64,000 nucleotides of DNA from Nocardioidaceae bacterium UBA4001 (GTDB lineage: Bacteria > Actinomycetota > Actinomycetes > Propionibacteriales > Nocardioidaceae): contig DGBP01000008.1 in the NCBI GenBank assembly GCA_002384855.1, positions 1 through 64,000 of the forward strand, written 5' to 3'. Shown one piece after another: positions 32,433 through 42,647 of the stretch (the stretch's first letter is position 1; every line of letters starts with the position of its first letter). The position numbers and the translations under genes were made by a program. Below the pieces are notes generated by a model, which saw only the letters and a list, made by a program, of their open reading frames with translations, did no database searches and was not told the DNA's origin.

Positions 32433-32569
32433 GCCGTTCGTCGCCCATTTCCTGCCGCACGTCGACGCGGGGCCACCGCAGTTCCGGTTACCCCCTCGTC
32501 GTCGGGCGTCATTGCCCATATCGTGGCCGGGAGGCCGCACACCCCGGAAAGACGTGACGAGGAGACGAC

Positions 32570-34537
<1,968 letters not shown>

Positions 34538-34560
34538 CACCGGACCTCACGCAGCAGCGG

Positions 34561-34587
34561 CCCCCGCGACCCGGTTCGTCGCGGGGG
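34561..34587 (+). terminator. Terminator downstream of acs
   Basis: CCCCCGCGAC (34561-34570) and GTCGCGGGGG (34578-34587) form a perfect 10-bp stem with a seven-base loop, 23 bp past the acs stop. Flanking GCAG/CTGC can extend it. It is followed by TCTCTG rather than a long U-tract. Confidence 0.8.
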
Positions 34588-34745
34588 TCTCTGCGTGTCC
34601 ACAGGGAGCGGGGTGCAGCGTGCCACACGGCGTCCCCACGTTTAGTCCTCTAGGCTCAGGGCACGCAGTCGTGGTGGGGAGCCGCTGAGCCACAGCAGGC
34701 CGACCCCCGCCACGCAACGACGAGACGATGACGAGGAACGCATCG

Positions 34746-35210
34746 ATGGCCTTCGACCCCAGCATGACCACCAGCGGTCCGACCGCGGTCCCAGGAGCCA
34801 CTCCCGCGGACGAGCGTGCGGTGACTCCCGCCACGCCGGAGGAGCCCACGATCGGACGCCTCGTCTCCGACGCGACCCGTGACATCTCCAGCCTGGTCCA
34901 GAACGAGATCGCCCTCGCGAAGTCCGAGCTCAAGGTCAGTATCAAGAACGGCGGCACCGGGGCGGGCCTCTTCGCCGGTGCGGCCTTCCTCGGCCTGCTC
35001 GCGGTGATCATGCTCTCGATCGCCTTCGCCTACTTCCTGGTGATGGCCGGCCTGCACGAGGCCTGGGCCTTCCTGATCGTCTTCGGCGTCTACGTCCTGA
35101 TCGCGGCCCTCCTCGCTCTGGTCGGCGTCAAGAAGGTGAAGAAGGTCCGCGCCCCCGAGCGCGCGATCCACCAGGCGCAGGAGGCCAAGACCGTCTTCAG
35201 GCGGAGCTGA
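34746..35210 (+). CDS. Actinobacterial holin-superfamily III-like membrane protein
   Basis: 154 residues. The family segment IGRLVSDATRDISSLVQNEIALAKSEL-type amphipathic helix (GRLVSDATRDISSLVQNE) precedes two membrane helices (AAFLGLLAVIMLSIAFAYF and AWAFLIVFGVYVLIAALLAL) and a basic tail KKVKKVRAPERA. It is equivalent to Rv3669. Despite the holin label there is no phage context; a cell-envelope role is likely. I chose ATG at 34746 because GAGGA lies about nine bases upstream; an ATG at 34728 lacks a site. The EphE-like gene follows after 9 bp. Confidence 0.8.
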   Translation: MAFDPSMTTSGPTAVPGATPADERAVTPATPEEPTIGRLVSDATRDISSLVQNEIALAKSELKVSIKNGGTGAGLFAGAAFLGLLAVIMLSIAFAYFLVMAGLHEAWAFLIVFGVYVLIAALLALVGVKKVKKVRAPERAIHQAQEAKTVFRRS

Positions 35211-35219
35211 CCACCCACG

Positions 35220-36176
35220 GTGGCTCTGCCCCCCGACCCCGCGGGAGTCGTCGAGATACCGGGCCCCTGGCAGCACAGGTACGTCACTGCCAACGGGGCC
35301 CGGTTCCACGTCGCCGAGGCCGACGCGCCACACCTTCCTCGTGACGCCCCGCTCGTCCTGCTCCTGCACGGCTTCCCGGAGTTCTGGTGGACCTGGCGGG
35401 CCCAGCTGCCCGCGCTCGCGAAGGCCGGGTACCGGCCCGTCGCGATGGACCTCCGGGGGTATGGCGGCTCCGACAAGCCGCCCCGGGGCTACGACCCGAT
35501 GACCCTGGCCCGCGACGTCGCCGGCGTGATCAAGGCGCTCGGTGCCCGCCGGGCGATCCTGGTGGGACAGGGCTGGGGCGGGTACGTCGCCTGGACGGCC
35601 GCCGTGCTCCACCCTGACCAGGTCGCGGGGCTGTGCGCCGTCGCCGCACCCCACCCCCTCGTGATGCTCCCCGCGATCGTCCGGGAGGCGGCCACCGGGC
35701 GCAGCCGCCTGATGGCCGGCCACCTCCTGGCCATGCAGGCTCCGTTCTTCCCCGAGCGCCGCCTGTCGCAGCCGTCGAACAGGTACGTCGCCGAGCACCT
35801 GCGTGCCTGGAGCAGCCCGGCCTCGACCTTCCCCGACGAGGAGGTCGCGGCCCACTACCACCATGCGCTGAGCCTGTGGCCGGCCGCCCACTGCGCCCTG
35901 GAGTACCACCGCTGGCTGGTCCGCTCCCGCGTACGCGCGGACGGTCGCCGGTTCGACGAGCTCATGGAGCCCCCGGTCACGGTGCCGACCTGCCTCGTGC
36001 ACGGCTCCGACGATCCCGTCGTGCCGCTCGAGGCCACCATGCGGTCACGCACGAAGGTCAGCGCGCCGGTGGAGGTGCACGTGCTCCGGAGCGCCGGCCA
36101 CTACCCGCAGGAGGAGTCCCCCGAGGCGTTCGACGACGTCCTGCTCGGCTGGCTCGCAGGCCTCGAGCCGCGCTGA
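35220..36176 (+). CDS. EphE-like alpha/beta hydrolase lacking the usual nucleophile
   Basis: 318 residues of the epoxide-hydrolase branch. The oxyanion motif LLLHGFPEFWWTWRAQ, the cap region and the late acid (VHGSDDPVVPLEA) and His (SAGHYPQEE) are all present. The nucleophile elbow, normally GHDWGG or GHSxGG, reads VGQGWGGYVAW, so Gly takes the nucleophile position and Gln replaces His. It is equivalent in position to ephE (Rv3670). It is probably not a standard epoxide hydrolase; it may use another residue, or bind ligands without hydrolysis. GTG start 9 bp after the holin-like gene. Confidence 0.82.
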   Translation: MALPPDPAGVVEIPGPWQHRYVTANGARFHVAEADAPHLPRDAPLVLLLHGFPEFWWTWRAQLPALAKAGYRPVAMDLRGYGGSDKPPRGYDPMTLARDVAGVIKALGARRAILVGQGWGGYVAWTAAVLHPDQVAGLCAVAAPHPLVMLPAIVREAATGRSRLMAGHLLAMQAPFFPERRLSQPSNRYVAEHLRAWSSPASTFPDEEVAAHYHHALSLWPAAHCALEYHRWLVRSRVRADGRRFDELMEPPVTVPTCLVHGSDDPVVPLEATMRSRTKVSAPVEVHVLRSAGHYPQEESPEAFDDVLLGWLAGLEPR

Positions 36177-36192
36177 CCCGACAGGTCCCGCG

Positions 36193-37368
36193 TCAGGCGC
36201 AGCCGCCCGTGTCGACCGCCCGGTCGTTGGTGATCCCCTGCGCGGCGCTCCGCGAGACCTGGTCCGCGGTGAGCGCGTAGCCGGTGTCCCGGTCGGTCAC
36301 CGAGGCGGCGAAGATGACGCCGTACACCTCGCCGTCCACCGACAGCAGCGGGCCGCCGGAGTTGCCCGGACGCACCAGGGAGCGGATCGAGAAGACCTCG
36401 CGGACGACGGTGCCGCTGCCGTAGATGTCGGGGCTGCGCAGCCGCTGCTCCCCGCGGATGCGGGCGGCCTGGACGTTGTAGGGCCCGTCGTTGGGGTAGC
36501 CGAGCACGGCGGCGTCGTCGCGGGCCTCACCGGCCTTGTCGAACGTCAGGAACGGCCGGTCGAGCCCGTCGACGGCGAGGACGGCGACGTCGAGGTCCGG
36601 GTCGTAGTGCACGACGCGGGCGCCGACCTCCTCGTCGCCGACGAGGACCTTCGGCTCGTCGACCCCGGCGACGACGTGGGCATTGGTCATCACCCGGCCC
36701 GGGGAGTACACGAAGCCCGTCCCCTCGACACCGCGACCGCACTCGTTCTGCCCTCGGACCTTCAGGACGCTGACCTGCGCGGCCCGCACCTGCGGGTCAC
36801 GGGCGACGGCGTCCGACGGCGGGCCGACACGGATGATCCGCTCCTGCGCGAACGGCTCGAGGTAGCGCGGGAAGAAGCTGGAGCCCACGACCTCGTTGAA
36901 CGCCCGCAGCGCCTGGTCGGCCTCACCGGGCATGACCGAGTCGACGGTCGAGAGGACCTTCGAGGTCCGCACCTGGCCGGCGAGCCCGGGGAGCGCCGAG
37001 CCGCTGACCGCGACACCGAGCACCCAGGCGACGACGAGCACGGCCGCCGCGCTGAGGGCCGCCCCTCCGACCGCGTCGACGGCACGCACCGGCTGCCAGG
37101 TGATGCGGTCGCGGATGCGCGTGCCGACGTACTGGAAGATCGCCTGGCCGAACGACGCGGCCAGCAGGACGACGAACAGCGCCCCGAGCGAGACCCACAG
37201 CGACGGCTCGGCGTCGCCGAGGACCTGGGGCACGATCCAGAAGACCGCGAGGAAACCGCCGATCAGGAGGCCGGCGGTTGCGAAGGCCCCGGCGATGAAG
37301 CCCTGCCAGTAGCCGGAGACGGCATAGGCGAGGACCACCAGGACGAGGATCCAGTCGAGCACGTTCAC
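36193..37368 (-). CDS. MarP-type membrane serine protease (CvpA domain plus trypsin-like domain)
   Basis: 391 residues. Four N-terminal helices form a CvpA-like domain (VLDWILVLVVLAYAVSGYWQ onward). The exported chymotrypsin-fold protease has His in TNAHVVAGV (near 231), Asp in YDPDLDVAVLAV (near 259) and Ser in RPGNSGGPLLS (near 335). Cys in QNECGRG and near the C-terminus (DTGGCA) match the redox disulfide of mycobacterial MarP, which cleaves envelope proteins and confers acid resistance. Start GTG at 37368 lies 22 bp after the Nudix stop. Confidence 0.93.
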   Translation of the reverse strand: MNVLDWILVLVVLAYAVSGYWQGFIAGAFATAGLLIGGFLAVFWIVPQVLGDAEPSLWVSLGALFVVLLAASFGQAIFQYVGTRIRDRITWQPVRAVDAVGGAALSAAAVLVVAWVLGVAVSGSALPGLAGQVRTSKVLSTVDSVMPGEADQALRAFNEVVGSSFFPRYLEPFAQERIIRVGPPSDAVARDPQVRAAQVSVLKVRGQNECGRGVEGTGFVYSPGRVMTNAHVVAGVDEPKVLVGDEEVGARVVHYDPDLDVAVLAVDGLDRPFLTFDKAGEARDDAAVLGYPNDGPYNVQAARIRGEQRLRSPDIYGSGTVVREVFSIRSLVRPGNSGGPLLSVDGEVYGVIFAASVTDRDTGYALTADQVSRSAAQGITNDRAVDTGGCA

Positions 37369-37390
37369 AGCAGCGTCACGGGCGGCAACC

Positions 37391-38131
37391 TCAGCGCTCT
37401 CGGGGGTTCGTGTCGGGCAGCGGGTCGCTGCCGTCGGCCTCGTGCCGGGCGGCGAGCATGTGCGGGGGCAGGTCGCGGACCCGGTCACTGTCCCACGGCC
37501 GGGTCCACCCGACGTAGTCGAAGAGCCGCGCGATGATGCCGGCGGTGAACCCCCACAGCACGAGGTCCTTGTCGTCGCCGATGAGGAAGCCGGGGCCGAC
37601 CCAGCCGGAGGGGTGGCGCACGGAGACCCGGTGCTCGGGGTCGAGCAGCTCGTCGATCGGGACGCGGAGCACGGCGTGCACCTCGCGCGGGTCGACGGCG
37701 CTGACCTCCGACGGCGCCCGCCACCAGCCGAGCACCGGCGTCACCGCGAAGTTGCTCGGCGGCAGCCACAGCTCGGGCAGCTGCGCGAAGACGTCCACGC
37801 CGCGCGGGTCGAGCCCGGTCTCCTCCTCGGCCTCGCGCAGCGCGCAGTGCTCGAGGGTGGGGTCCTCGGGGTCGACCGAGCCGCCCGGGAAGGCGACCTG
37901 GCCGGGGTGGGACCGCATGTCGTGGGCCCGCTCCGTGAGCAGCAGGTCCGGCCCGAGGTGGCTCTCGCCGAACAGGACCAGCACCGCGCCGCGCCGCGTG
38001 CTCGCCCCTTCGGGCGGGACGAACCGGGTCAGGTCGTCGGCGGTGATCGTCATCGCAGCGCCGCGGATCGGCTCCAGCCACCGGGGCAGGCCGGGATGAC
38101 CCGCCGGCTCCTGGGTGTACGCCTCTGACAC
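37391..38131 (-). CDS. Nudix hydrolase, CoA pyrophosphatase type
   Basis: 246 residues. The UPF0035 signature LLLTERAHDMRSHPGQVAFP, diagnostic of CoA-diphosphatases (NudL/NUDT7), runs into the Nudix box (SVDPEDPTLEHCALREAEEE, then TGL). It would cleave CoA or acyl-CoA to phosphopantetheine and 3',5'-ADP. It is equivalent to Rv3672c. GTG start at 38131 has no strong ribosome site and an internal ATG (MTITADD) is possible. It follows the TlpA-like gene by 9 bp. Confidence 0.88.
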   Translation of the reverse strand: MSEAYTQEPAGHPGLPRWLEPIRGAAMTITADDLTRFVPPEGASTRRGAVLVLFGESHLGPDLLLTERAHDMRSHPGQVAFPGGSVDPEDPTLEHCALREAEEETGLDPRGVDVFAQLPELWLPPSNFAVTPVLGWWRAPSEVSAVDPREVHAVLRVPIDELLDPEHRVSVRHPSGWVGPGFLIGDDKDLVLWGFTAGIIARLFDYVGWTRPWDSDRVRDLPPHMLAARHEADGSDPLPDTNPRER

Positions 38132-38140
38132 GCGACGAGC

Positions 38141-38812
38141 CTACCCAGCGGTGCCGACAGCGACACCGAGGTGCTCGTCGACGAGGTCGGCGAGCTGGTC
38201 GTAGGACTCGATGACGACGTACTCCACCGCGGTGACCTCGCCTGCCTCGTCGACGAAGACGATGCCGGGCAGGCCGCGGACCCGGAACGGCACCCGCAGC
38301 TTCCCGCCCGGGTCGGCGAGGTTCGGGTAGGTCACGCCGGTCTGCTCCAGCAGGTCCATCGCCCAGTCCGGGCGCGTGTCCTGGTAGTCCACGCCGAGGA
38401 CCGTGACCTGCTCGCCCGCCTGCTCGTGCAGCTGCTGGTAGAACGGCAGCTCCTCGCGGCACGGAGGGCACCACTGGGCCCACAGGTTCAGCACCAGCGG
38501 CCCGCGCAGGCCGGTCAGGTCGACGGCAGGGCCCCCGCCGAAGCACGCGAGCGTCACCTCCGGCATCGGGTTCGTCGCCTCGGGTGCGGCGCCGTCCGGC
38601 GTGGGGCACTCCTCGATCCCCGCACGCTTCTTGGCCTGCCGGAGCTGGGGCGTGTCGACGTCCACGTCCACCGCGAAGCGGCCCGGGTCGTCGGTCGCTC
38701 CCGGCTCGCTCGTCGACGGCGACCCGGGTGCGCACGAGGCGAGGAGGAGTACGGCGGACGCGGCGGCTGCGGTCACGGCGGCGCGCGTCGTCCTGGGACG
38801 GCGACGGCTCAC
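38141..38812 (-). CDS. TlpA-like membrane-anchored thioredoxin (lipoprotein)
   Basis: 223 residues. The signal sequence [17 protein letters not shown] carries a lipobox (LLASC). The thioredoxin fold has [20 protein letters not shown] (active WCPPC) and cis-Pro region [12 protein letters not shown]. An additional Cys pair precedes the fold (EECPTPDG and TLACFGGG). It is equivalent to Rv3673c. It reduces or exchanges disulfides outside the membrane, possibly those of the neighbouring MarP-type protease. GTG at 38812 overlaps the nth stop by GTGA. Confidence 0.9.
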   Translation of the reverse strand: MSRRRPRTTRAAVTAAAASAVLLLASCAPGSPSTSEPGATDDPGRFAVDVDVDTPQLRQAKKRAGIEECPTPDGAAPEATNPMPEVTLACFGGGPAVDLTGLRGPLVLNLWAQWCPPCREELPFYQQLHEQAGEQVTVLGVDYQDTRPDWAMDLLEQTGVTYPNLADPGGKLRVPFRVRGLPGIVFVDEAGEVTAVEYVVIESYDQLADLVDEHLGVAVGTAG

Positions 38813-39510
38813 GCGCGTCCCTCGGTCTTCACGAGCCTGGCCGCCTGCTCCGGGTCGGTGGGGCCCTCGCCGTACGATGGGCACCAGCGGGCGACCGGGC
38901 AGGCGCCGCAGGCGGGCCGCTTCGCGTGGCAGATGCGGCGGCCGTGCCAGATCAGGTGGTGGCTGAGCATCGTCCAGTCCCGCTTGGGGAACAGCGCGCC
39001 CACCTCGTGCTCGACCTTCACGGGGTCGGTCTCCTCGGTCCACCCGAACCGGCGCGCGAGCCTCCCGAAGTGGGTGTCGACGGTGATGCCCGGGACACCG
39101 AAGGCATTGCCGAGGACCACGTTCGCGGTCTTGCGCCCCACACCGGGCAGGGTCACGAGGTCCTCGAGACGACCGGGGACCTTGCCGTCGTACCTCTCCA
39201 CGAGGGCCTGCGACAGCTTGAGCAGCGACTCGGTCTTGGCCCGGAAGAAGCCGGTCGGCTGGATCAGCTGCTCGAGCTTCTCCCGCTCGGCACCGGCCAT
39301 GGTGGCCGCGTCTGGGTAGGCCGCGAACAGGGCTGGGCGCACCGCGTTCACCCGGCGGTCGGTCGTCTGCGCCGACAGCACCGTGACCACGAGCAGCTCG
39401 AAGGGGTTGTCGAAGTCGAGCTCGCAGCGCGCCTCGGGATAGATCTCGGCGAGCACCCGGTCGATCTTGCGGGCACGGCGGACGAGGGCGGTCTCAGGCA
39501 CGATGGACAT
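38809..39510 (-). CDS. nth: Endonuclease III
   Basis: 233 residues. Helix-hairpin-helix [13 protein letters not shown] carries the catalytic Lys, Asp is in [12 protein letters not shown], and the 4Fe-4S cluster motif is complete ([17 protein letters not shown], spacing C-x6-C-x2-C-x5-C). It excises oxidised pyrimidines and nicks the abasic site. I prefer the ATG at 39510 ([15 protein letters not shown]); an ATG at 39537 would add nine residues. It diverges from crp across a short regulatory region. Confidence 0.95.
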   Translation of the reverse strand: MSIVPETALVRRARKIDRVLAEIYPEARCELDFDNPFELLVVTVLSAQTTDRRVNAVRPALFAAYPDAATMAGAEREKLEQLIQPTGFFRAKTESLLKLSQALVERYDGKVPGRLEDLVTLPGVGRKTANVVLGNAFGVPGITVDTHFGRLARRFGWTEETDPVKVEHEVGALFPKRDWTMLSHHLIWHGRRICHAKRPACGACPVARWCPSYGEGPTDPEQAARLVKTEGRA

Positions 39511-39559
39511 CGTACGGGCCCGCAGAACCGAAGGCATTTTGGCGAAATCGACACCCGAT

Positions 39560-39576
39560 ACGTCAGACTGTGACGT
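39560..39576. promoter_or_regulatory. Inverted repeat between nth and crp, candidate operator
   Basis: ACGTCA (39560-39565) and TGACGT (39571-39576) are exact inverted repeats around GACTG, 47 bp before the crp start. Overlapping it, GTGACGTGAAGCAC (39570-39583) matches the Streptomyces Crp site GTGN6GNCAC in all but one position. Autoregulation by Crp is plausible. Confidence 0.5.
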
Positions 39577-39623
39577 GAAGCACCGCCCGGTAGAGCGCCA
39601 GGCGATGACGAGGAGGACAACTC

Positions 39624-40301
39624 GTGGATAACGACGTGCTGCGTCACGCACCTCTGTTCAGTGCCCTCGACGACGAGGCCGCCACCGCGCTGCGCGCCTC
39701 GATGAGCGCCACGAAGCTGCGTCGGGGCGAGGTGCTGTTCCGTGAGGGCGACGAGGGCGACAAGCTCTACATCGTCACCGAGGGCAAGGTGAAGCTGGGG
39801 CGGACCTCCTCCGACGGCCGGGAGAACCTCCTCGCCATCCTCGGCCCCGGGCAGATGTTCGGCGAGCTGTCGCTGTTCGACCCCGGGCCGCGCTCCGCGA
39901 CGGTCACGGCCGTCACCGACTCGTCGTTCTCCTCGCTGTCGCACGAGGACCTGCTGCGCTGGCTCGAGGGCCGTCCCGCCGTCGCCCGTGGCCTGCTCTC
40001 GCAGCTCGCTGGGCGCCTCCGCAAGGCCAACGACGTCGTCGCCGACCTGGTCTTCTCCGACGTCCCCGGCCGGGTCGCGAAGGCGCTTCTCGACCTCGCC
40101 GAGCGCTTCGGCCGCACCGCCGACGACGGCGTGCACGTGCACCACGACCTGACCCAGGAGGAGCTCGCCCAGCTCGTCGGCGCCTCCCGCGAGACGGTGA
40201 ACAAGGCGCTCGCCGACTTCGCCTCGCGCGGCTGGGTCCGTCTCGAGCCGCGCTCGGTCGTGATCATGGACATGGAGCGGCTGGGCCGCCGGGCCCGCTG
40301 A
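39624..40301 (+). CDS. crp: Crp/Fnr-family transcriptional regulator
   Basis: 225 residues. The cyclic-nucleotide-binding domain has [20 protein letters not shown] and phosphate-binding cassette [18 protein letters not shown] with the conserved Glu and Arg for cAMP. The HTH reads [20 protein letters not shown]. It is the actinobacterial Crp next to nth, as in M. tuberculosis (Rv3676) and Streptomyces. It controls carbon, respiration and development genes. GTG start has GGAGGA upstream. Regulation by the nearby inverted repeat is inferred. Confidence 0.96.
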   Translation: MDNDVLRHAPLFSALDDEAATALRASMSATKLRRGEVLFREGDEGDKLYIVTEGKVKLGRTSSDGRENLLAILGPGQMFGELSLFDPGPRSATVTAVTDSSFSSLSHEDLLRWLEGRPAVARGLLSQLAGRLRKANDVVADLVFSDVPGRVAKALLDLAERFGRTADDGVHVHHDLTQEELAQLVGASRETVNKALADFASRGWVRLEPRSVVIMDMERLGRRAR

Positions 40302-40316
40302 GCCCACCGCCGCCGG

Positions 40317-41099
40317 TCAGCCGAGCAGGTAGGCGATCTGGGCGCGGACGGAGAGCTCCGCCGCGCCCCACAGCACCGGGTCCACGTCGACGTAGACCTT
40401 CTCCACGACCGCCCGCGCGAGGTCCTCGCGCTGCGGGTCGAGGTCACGCAGCGCCTCGCGCACCTGGTCGAGCCGCTCCGCGCGGTGGGCGAGGTAGCGG
40501 TCGAGCACCGCGAGGGCGTCGGCGATGGCCGGACCGTGTCCCGGCCACACCACCTCCACCTCCTGCGCCTCGGCGAGCGCGTGCAGCCGCTGCAGCGAGT
40601 CGAGGTAGGCGCCGAGCCGGCCGTCGGGGTGCGCCACGACGGTGGTCCCCCGTCCCAGCACGGTGTCTCCGGTGAGCACCGCCCGCTCGGCCGGGAGTAC
40701 GAACGACAGCGAGTCGAAGGTGTGACCAGGAGTCGCGACGACCCGCACCTCGAGCCCGTCGACCTCCACGACGTCGCCGTCGCCGAGGCCCTCCGAGCCC
40801 AGCCGGTGCTGCGGGTCCAGGGCTCGCACGCCGCAGCGCATCCGCTGGGCGAAGCTCCGCGCCGCCTCGGAGTGGTCCGCGTGCCCGTGGGTGAGGAGTA
40901 CGACGCCGACCTCACCGGCGGCCGCGGCCACCGCGTCGAGGTGCTCCACGGCCTCCGGGCCGGGGTCGACCACGACCGACCGGTGGGCGCCCGGCTCGCG
41001 GAGCACCCAGGTGTTGGTGCCGTCTAAGGTCATGATGTTCGCGTTGGGGGCGAGCACGCACTGCGCGCGCTCGCCGAACCTCCCGCCGGCCCAGGTCAT
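40317..41099 (-). CDS. Metallo-beta-lactamase-fold hydrolase (LACTB2-like)
   Basis: 260 residues. Metal motif LLTHGHADHSEAARSF, then VVATPGHTFDSLSFVL, LTGDTVLGRGTTVV and WPGHGPAI supply the two-zinc site; a C-terminal helical domain follows, as in LACTB2-like nucleases. It is equivalent to Rv3677c. RNA or a small thioester or ester could be the substrate. Its ATG overlaps the Nudix gene's TGA (ATGA), so they are co-translated. Confidence 0.88.
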   Translation of the reverse strand: MTWAGGRFGERAQCVLAPNANIMTLDGTNTWVLREPGAHRSVVVDPGPEAVEHLDAVAAAAGEVGVVLLTHGHADHSEAARSFAQRMRCGVRALDPQHRLGSEGLGDGDVVEVDGLEVRVVATPGHTFDSLSFVLPAERAVLTGDTVLGRGTTVVAHPDGRLGAYLDSLQRLHALAEAQEVEVVWPGHGPAIADALAVLDRYLAHRAERLDQVREALRDLDPQREDLARAVVEKVYVDVDPVLWGAAELSVRAQIAYLLG

Positions 41100-41977
41100 G
41101 CGCGCAGCCGGTCGGCGACGTGTCGCGACAGGTCGGTGAGGTGGGCCGGGAGGTCGAGGTGCAGCTGCTCGCCCTCGAGGCGGGCGACCGGGTGCACGGT
41201 CGTCAGGTCACGGCCGTCGGCGGCCCCCAGGACCTCCGCCGGCGTCGTGGGCTCGAAGAGCTCGCACAAGGTGTAGTACTGCGGTGGGAGGACCAGCATC
41301 TGCTCGCTGTCCGCCGCCCCGATCGCGTCACGGACCGGCAGCCAGGACACCTCGACCGACTCCGTCGAGACGTCGCGGGTCTCCTGCCCCGGGGGCAGTT
41401 CGGCGACGAAGAACCACGTCATGTAGCGCCGCGGCTCGAAGACCGGCGTGAGCCAGGCGCCCCACACCCTCAGCAGGTCCGAGCGAAGGGTGAGCCCCCG
41501 GTCGCCGAGGAAGTCGGTGAACGACAGCTCACGCGCCTCGAGCCGACGCCGGTCCTCCTCCCAGTCCTCGCCGGTGGTGTCGGCGACGATGCCGGTGGCG
41601 TCCGGCCCGGCGAACAACACGCCGGACTCCTCGAACGTCTCCCGCACGGCGGCGCACACGAGGGCGCGGGCCAGCGGCACGTCCACGCCCATCCGGTCCG
41701 CCCACTCCTCGGGGGGCGGTCCTGCCCAGGCGACGACGTGGTCGAAGTCGCGCGGGTCGACGCCGCCGCCGGGGAAGACCGCCATCCCCCCGGCGAAGGC
41801 CATGCCGAGGTGGCGGCGCAGCAGGTACACCTCCAGCCCCCCGGCCGCCGGGGTGCGCCCCTCGCGCATGAGCACGACGGTGGCGGCCTTGCGGGGCTCG
41901 ACCGGGGTGCTCGAGCCGTCCAGGAAGCCCCGGACCTGCTCGAGCATGTGGGGCGGCAGGGGGCGGGCGCCGTCCAT
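41096..41977 (-). CDS. Nudix hydrolase, NUDT19-like
   Basis: 293 residues. The Nudix box is split by an insertion: FPGGGVDPRDFDHVVAWAGP, about 30 residues, then VCAAVRETFEESGVLFAG. This layout is typical of NUDT19/RP2-like Nudix proteins that act on CoA or long-chain acyl-CoA derivatives. Substrate not determined. Its ATG shares bases with the RidA stop (TGATG) and its stop overlaps the metallo-hydrolase start, so the genes from DUF4177 to the metallo-hydrolase form one operon. Confidence 0.83.
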   Translation of the reverse strand: MDGARPLPPHMLEQVRGFLDGSSTPVEPRKAATVVLMREGRTPAAGGLEVYLLRRHLGMAFAGGMAVFPGGGVDPRDFDHVVAWAGPPPEEWADRMGVDVPLARALVCAAVRETFEESGVLFAGPDATGIVADTTGEDWEEDRRRLEARELSFTDFLGDRGLTLRSDLLRVWGAWLTPVFEPRRYMTWFFVAELPPGQETRDVSTESVEVSWLPVRDAIGAADSEQMLVLPPQYYTLCELFEPTTPAEVLGAADGRDLTTVHPVARLEGEQLHLDLPAHLTDLSRHVADRLRA

Positions 41978-42435
41978 CAGATCTCGACGACCAGCTCGAC
42001 CTCGACGGGTGCGTCCAGCGGCAGCACGGGCACGCCGACGGCGGAGCGAGCGTGGCGGCCGGCGTCGCCGAAGACGTCCCCGAGCAGCTCGGAGGCGCCG
42101 TTCGCGACACCCGGCTGGCCGGTGAAGTCGGGGGTGGAGGCGACGAAGGCGACCACCTTCACGATGCGCTTGACGCTCGACAGGTCACCGAGCTCGGCGC
42201 GGACGGCGGCCAGCGCGTTGAGGGCGCACTGCCGCGCGCACTCGACCGCCTCCTCGGGGGTCACCTCGCCACCGACCTTGCCGGTGGTGATCAGTCGACC
42301 CTCGCGCATCGGGAGCTGGCCGGAGGTGAACACGTGGTGGCCGCTGCGGACGGCGGGGATGTACGACGCGACCGGCTTGGCCACCTCCGGGACGGCGAGG
42401 CCGAGCTCGGCGAGGCGCTCCTCCGGGGTGCTCAC
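41977..42435 (-). CDS. RidA-family protein
   Basis: 152 residues of the YjgF/YER057c/UK114 fold: HHVFTSGQLPMREGRLITTG, CALNALAAVRAELGDLSSVK and RSAVGVPVLPLDAPVEVELV. The Arg that binds the enamine carboxylate in classic RidA (near the C-terminus) is replaced by the VGVPxLPLDAPVE pattern of the RidA-like subfamily found in actinobacteria. Imine/enamine deaminase activity is therefore uncertain. It is equivalent to Rv3678c. GTG start overlaps the DUF4177 stop by GTGA. Confidence 0.88.
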   Translation of the reverse strand: MSTPEERLAELGLAVPEVAKPVASYIPAVRSGHHVFTSGQLPMREGRLITTGKVGGEVTPEEAVECARQCALNALAAVRAELGDLSSVKRIVKVVAFVASTPDFTGQPGVANGASELLGDVFGDAGRHARSAVGVPVLPLDAPVEVELVVEI

Positions 42436-42587
42436 TGCTTCGCCCGCTTGAAGTAGGCGACCAGGTTCTCCGGGTTCATGCCCGGGACGACCTGGACCAG
42501 CTCCCAGCCGTCCTGGCCGAAGTTGTCGAGGATCTGCTTGGTGTTGTGCACGAGCAGCGGCGCGGTCAGGTATTCCCATTTCGTCAT
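42432..42587 (-). CDS. DUF4177 small protein
   Basis: 51 residues: MTKWEYLTAPLL, then LDNFGQDGWELVQVVPG, the DUF4177 signature, ending YFKRAKQ. It has no known function. It is equivalent to Rv3678A, also beside the RidA-like gene. It is the first gene of the minus-strand run to the metallo-hydrolase, coupled to RidA by GTGA. Confidence 0.85.
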   Translation of the reverse strand: MTKWEYLTAPLLVHNTKQILDNFGQDGWELVQVVPGMNPENLVAYFKRAKQ

Positions 42588-42647
42588 GCTCGCGATGCTA
42601 GCGGCCCGGGCCTGCCCCGCAGAATGCGAGCGGCCCGGGCCACCTGG

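Noticed and set aside
30258..32540. 760-codon minus-strand frame opposite the symporter
   Set aside because: Antisense shadow; the plus strand encodes a complete, motif-rich symporter.
34746..35210. Holin-like gene taken as sign of a prophage
   Set aside because: Its neighbours are core genes in conserved order and no lysin, capsid or terminase is present.
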